Below, piece after piece: positions 34,260 to 35,259 of a stretch of DNA of 35,259 bases. The position numbers were made by a program, and so were the translations under genes. Each line of letters opens with the position of its first letter. Positions within the stretch are counted from its first letter, which is position 1. Below the pieces are notes generated by a model. That model worked only from the letters and a program-made list of their open reading frames with translations, did no database searches and was not told where the DNA came from. Source of the stretch: Magnetospirillum molischianum DSM 120 (GTDB lineage Bacteria > Pseudomonadota > Alphaproteobacteria > Rhodospirillales > Magnetospirillaceae); the NCBI RefSeq assembly GCF_000294655.1, contig NZ_CAHP01000022.1:30729-65987 (forward strand). Reading direction: 5' to 3'.

Positions 34260-34576
34260 GCAGCGCCGCTTTGTTCGGCCTGAAGCTCGGCCTGAATGTC
34301 GGCGACCTGCTCCTTCACTTCTTCAAGTCCGCCGACCAGCCCGGAATAGAGCTTGACCCCCGAGCGGATCAGCTTGCCGCGCAGTTCCTCGTCGCTGAGG
34401 ACATAGGCGGCGGCAGCGCCGATTGCCGCGCCGAGCAGGAACTGTTCAGTCCGTCCCGCAGGCAGCATCCGGCCCAGACCGGCGAACAGGCCACCCGTCC
34501 CGGCCTGGGGATTCCCCACCGGAAGACCGCGTTTGCCGTATTTGTTTTTCTTAGATTTCTTCTTTTTCTTGGCCAA
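34256..34576 (-). CDS. Small membrane protein with lysine-rich N-terminus, coupled to the ATPase
   Basis: From TTG 34576 (GAGGAG about seven bases upstream) the product has 106 residues. An ATG at 34609 would add eleven. It begins AKKKKKSKKNKYGKRG, a strongly basic stretch. Next is a Gly/Pro-rich linker, then a short Ala/Gly hydrophobic segment (FLLGAAIGAAAAYVL, near 45-60 from TTG). A helical C-terminus with VGGLEEVKEQVADIQAELQAEQ follows and looks like a coiled coil. The layout recalls YtxH-like proteins. Its stop overlaps the ATPase start (ATGA). The basic head could bind phosphate-rich or anionic material; this is inference. No known family was recognised. Confidence 0.8.
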   Translation of the reverse strand: MAKKKKKSKKNKYGKRGLPVGNPQAGTGGLFAGLGRMLPAGRTEQFLLGAAIGAAAAYVLSDEELRGKLIRSGVKLYSGLVGGLEEVKEQVADIQAELQAEQSGAA

Positions 34577-34904
34577 AGCCAGTCTCCTCGTTCCGTTCGG
34601 ATGATCCATGAGTCAGCAGGTATTCCGCCGCCAGTACGCCGCCCGCGCCCAGCGCCGCCGCCGTCAGGACAGTCGGGTAATCGCGCTGTCGCAACGCTTC
34701 GGCCACCATTGTCGCGGCGGACAAGGCCGCGCCGCCCTGAAGAGCGTGGCGCAGGATCTTGCGGCCACTCGGGGCGGGCGAAACCGGCTCCAGCCGGTCT
34801 TGAAACATGCTGAGAAGGCCGGTGGTGACGAAGCCGCGTGCAAAGGCCGTCGCCGCTTCGGTTCCGGCCTTACGTTTCGCGGCTTTGCCTTTGCCCCGCT
34901 TCAT
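34551..34904 (-). CDS. Small glycine/alanine-rich membrane protein of the ATPase operon
   Basis: A 117-residue protein with basic N-terminus (KRGKGKAAKRKAG). It has two hydrophobic, Gly/Ala-rich stretches near 53-68 and 77-97 (AALGAGGVLAAEYLL) and an acidic end. The Gly spacing suggests close helix packing in a membrane. ATG 34904 overlaps the preceding stop by four bases, and its own 3' end overlaps the following gene by 26 bases or more, so translation is coupled. I recognise no family. Context ties it to the P1B ATPase and the other two small membrane proteins. Confidence 0.82.
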   Translation of the reverse strand: MKRGKGKAAKRKAGTEAATAFARGFVTTGLLSMFQDRLEPVSPAPSGRKILRHALQGGAALSAATMVAEALRQRDYPTVLTAAALGAGGVLAAEYLLTHGSSERNEETGFGQEKEEI

Positions 34905-35167
34905 GGCGTGTTCCCGGCCTCGGGCGGCTCGGTGGGAGCCGGAGCGGCGGGGGTCAGCTTGCCGCGCAGGCTGGCAGATGATTTCTCGATCGCGGTCAGG
35001 CCGGAAACGGTGGCGTCGCGCAGGCCGCTCTTGGCCTGATCCAGGCCATGGCGGGTCTTGCCGCTAAGAGACTCCAGGGCGTCCTTACCCTTGCCGCTAT
35101 TTTTCAAGGCGCGGACGCCGACAATTCCAGTCACCAGTCCGGTGGCGAAGAGCAAAACAGGATGCAT
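34901..35167 (-). CDS. Small single-helix membrane protein of the ATPase operon
   Basis: An 88-residue protein with one N-terminal hydrophobic helix (HPVLLFATGLVTGIVGVRAL) containing a GxxxG-type spacing. A basic and amphipathic middle (KSGLRDATVSGLTAIEKSSASLRGK) and a Pro/Ala-rich tail follow. ATG 35167 has AAAGGA about nine bases upstream. It could anchor in, or shape, a membrane; I know no family for it with certainty. It is the first complete gene of the four-gene unit, and the operon may begin further right with the partial frame at 35194. Confidence 0.8.
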   Translation of the reverse strand: MHPVLLFATGLVTGIVGVRALKNSGKGKDALESLSGKTRHGLDQAKSGLRDATVSGLTAIEKSSASLRGKLTPAAPAPTEPPEAGNTP

Positions 35168-35193
35168 GTCCGTGGGATCCTTTCGGGCCAGGG

Positions 35194-35259
35194 TTAAGCG
35201 GGATGACGGTCGGTTCCGACCAATCGGTGCGTCAGAGCCAGGGCTTCGGCCGAGCGGGT
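35194..35259 (-). CDS. C-terminal end of a gene continuing off the right edge
   Basis: A minus-strand frame is open from the edge to TAA at 35196-35194, ending RSAEALALTHRLVGTDRHPA. It lies 26 bases before the first small membrane gene, consistent with an upstream operon member. Only 21 residues are visible, too few to name a family. It may be a chance open frame. Confidence 0.4.
   Translation of the reverse strand, partial: TRSAEALALTHRLVGTDRHPA

Noticed and set aside
32160-35259. Magnetosome (mam/mms) gene cluster
   Set aside because: Small Gly-rich membrane proteins invited the idea, but no mam signature (MamB/M cation transporter, MamE/O protease, MamK actin) is visible, whereas an SCA-type P1B ATPase is.
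1-35259. CRISPR arrays, insertion sequences, integrases or toxin-antitoxin pairs
   Set aside because: I found no regularly spaced repeats, transposase motifs or paired small toxin genes on either strand.

Overview
The window is GC-rich chromosomal DNA of an alphaproteobacterium, most likely a Rhodospirillales member of the Magnetospirillum/Phaeospirillum/Rhodospirillum kind. This is inferred from two SAM-II-type riboswitches, hisBHAFE followed by a HIT gene, cobS-cobT behind a J-domain gene, a TakP-type TRAP system and a TIM14-like J protein. No rRNA, tRNA, CRISPR array, IS element or phage gene was seen. It is mostly housekeeping, and no gene-free stretch exceeds 300 bases.

Layout. 1-1742 (+): the end of a J-domain gene, nadD, rsfS and rlmH; rsfS appears to start at a rare ATT codon. 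1781-3099 (-): an HNH protein and a serine esterase. 3189-4040 (+): gluQ. 4080-5970 (-): metK-trmB behind a SAM-II-like riboswitch, so SAM synthesis shares a unit with a SAM-dependent tRNA methylase. 6161-7173 (-): a zinc-ribbon/DUF3426 gene split by a -1 frameshift at an A5 run. 7348-10912 (+): hisB, hisH, hisA, hisF, hisE and a HIT hydrolase. 10971-12491 (-): pstB-phoU without pstSCA. 12678-16191 (+): J-domain/zinc protein, cobS and cobT (cobaltochelatase). 16224-17783 (+): a HisKA_2 histidine kinase.

17784-18288 is an AT-richer patch with an orphan 86-residue gene and a REP-like palindrome. 18289-23468 (-): glnD and a PAS-GGDEF-EAL protein. 23577-26739: takQ-takM (+) converging on takP (-) across a strong bidirectional terminator, together a 2-oxo-acid TRAP transporter. 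26875-29402 (+): a SAM-II riboswitch, metZ, apaG and folE. 29472-31973 (-): galU, ugd and a small exported protein, making UDP-glucose and UDP-glucuronate.

32160-35167 (-) is the most interesting part. Three small glycine/alanine-rich membrane proteins, one with a lysine-rich N-terminus, are encoded in overlapping frames directly ahead of a P1B-type ATPase. That ATPase has SCA in place of CPC in its metal-binding helix and a metal-binding-like N-terminal domain without CxxC. I propose a ferrosome-like (fez-type) iron-storage organelle locus or a close relative. The operon continues off the right edge.
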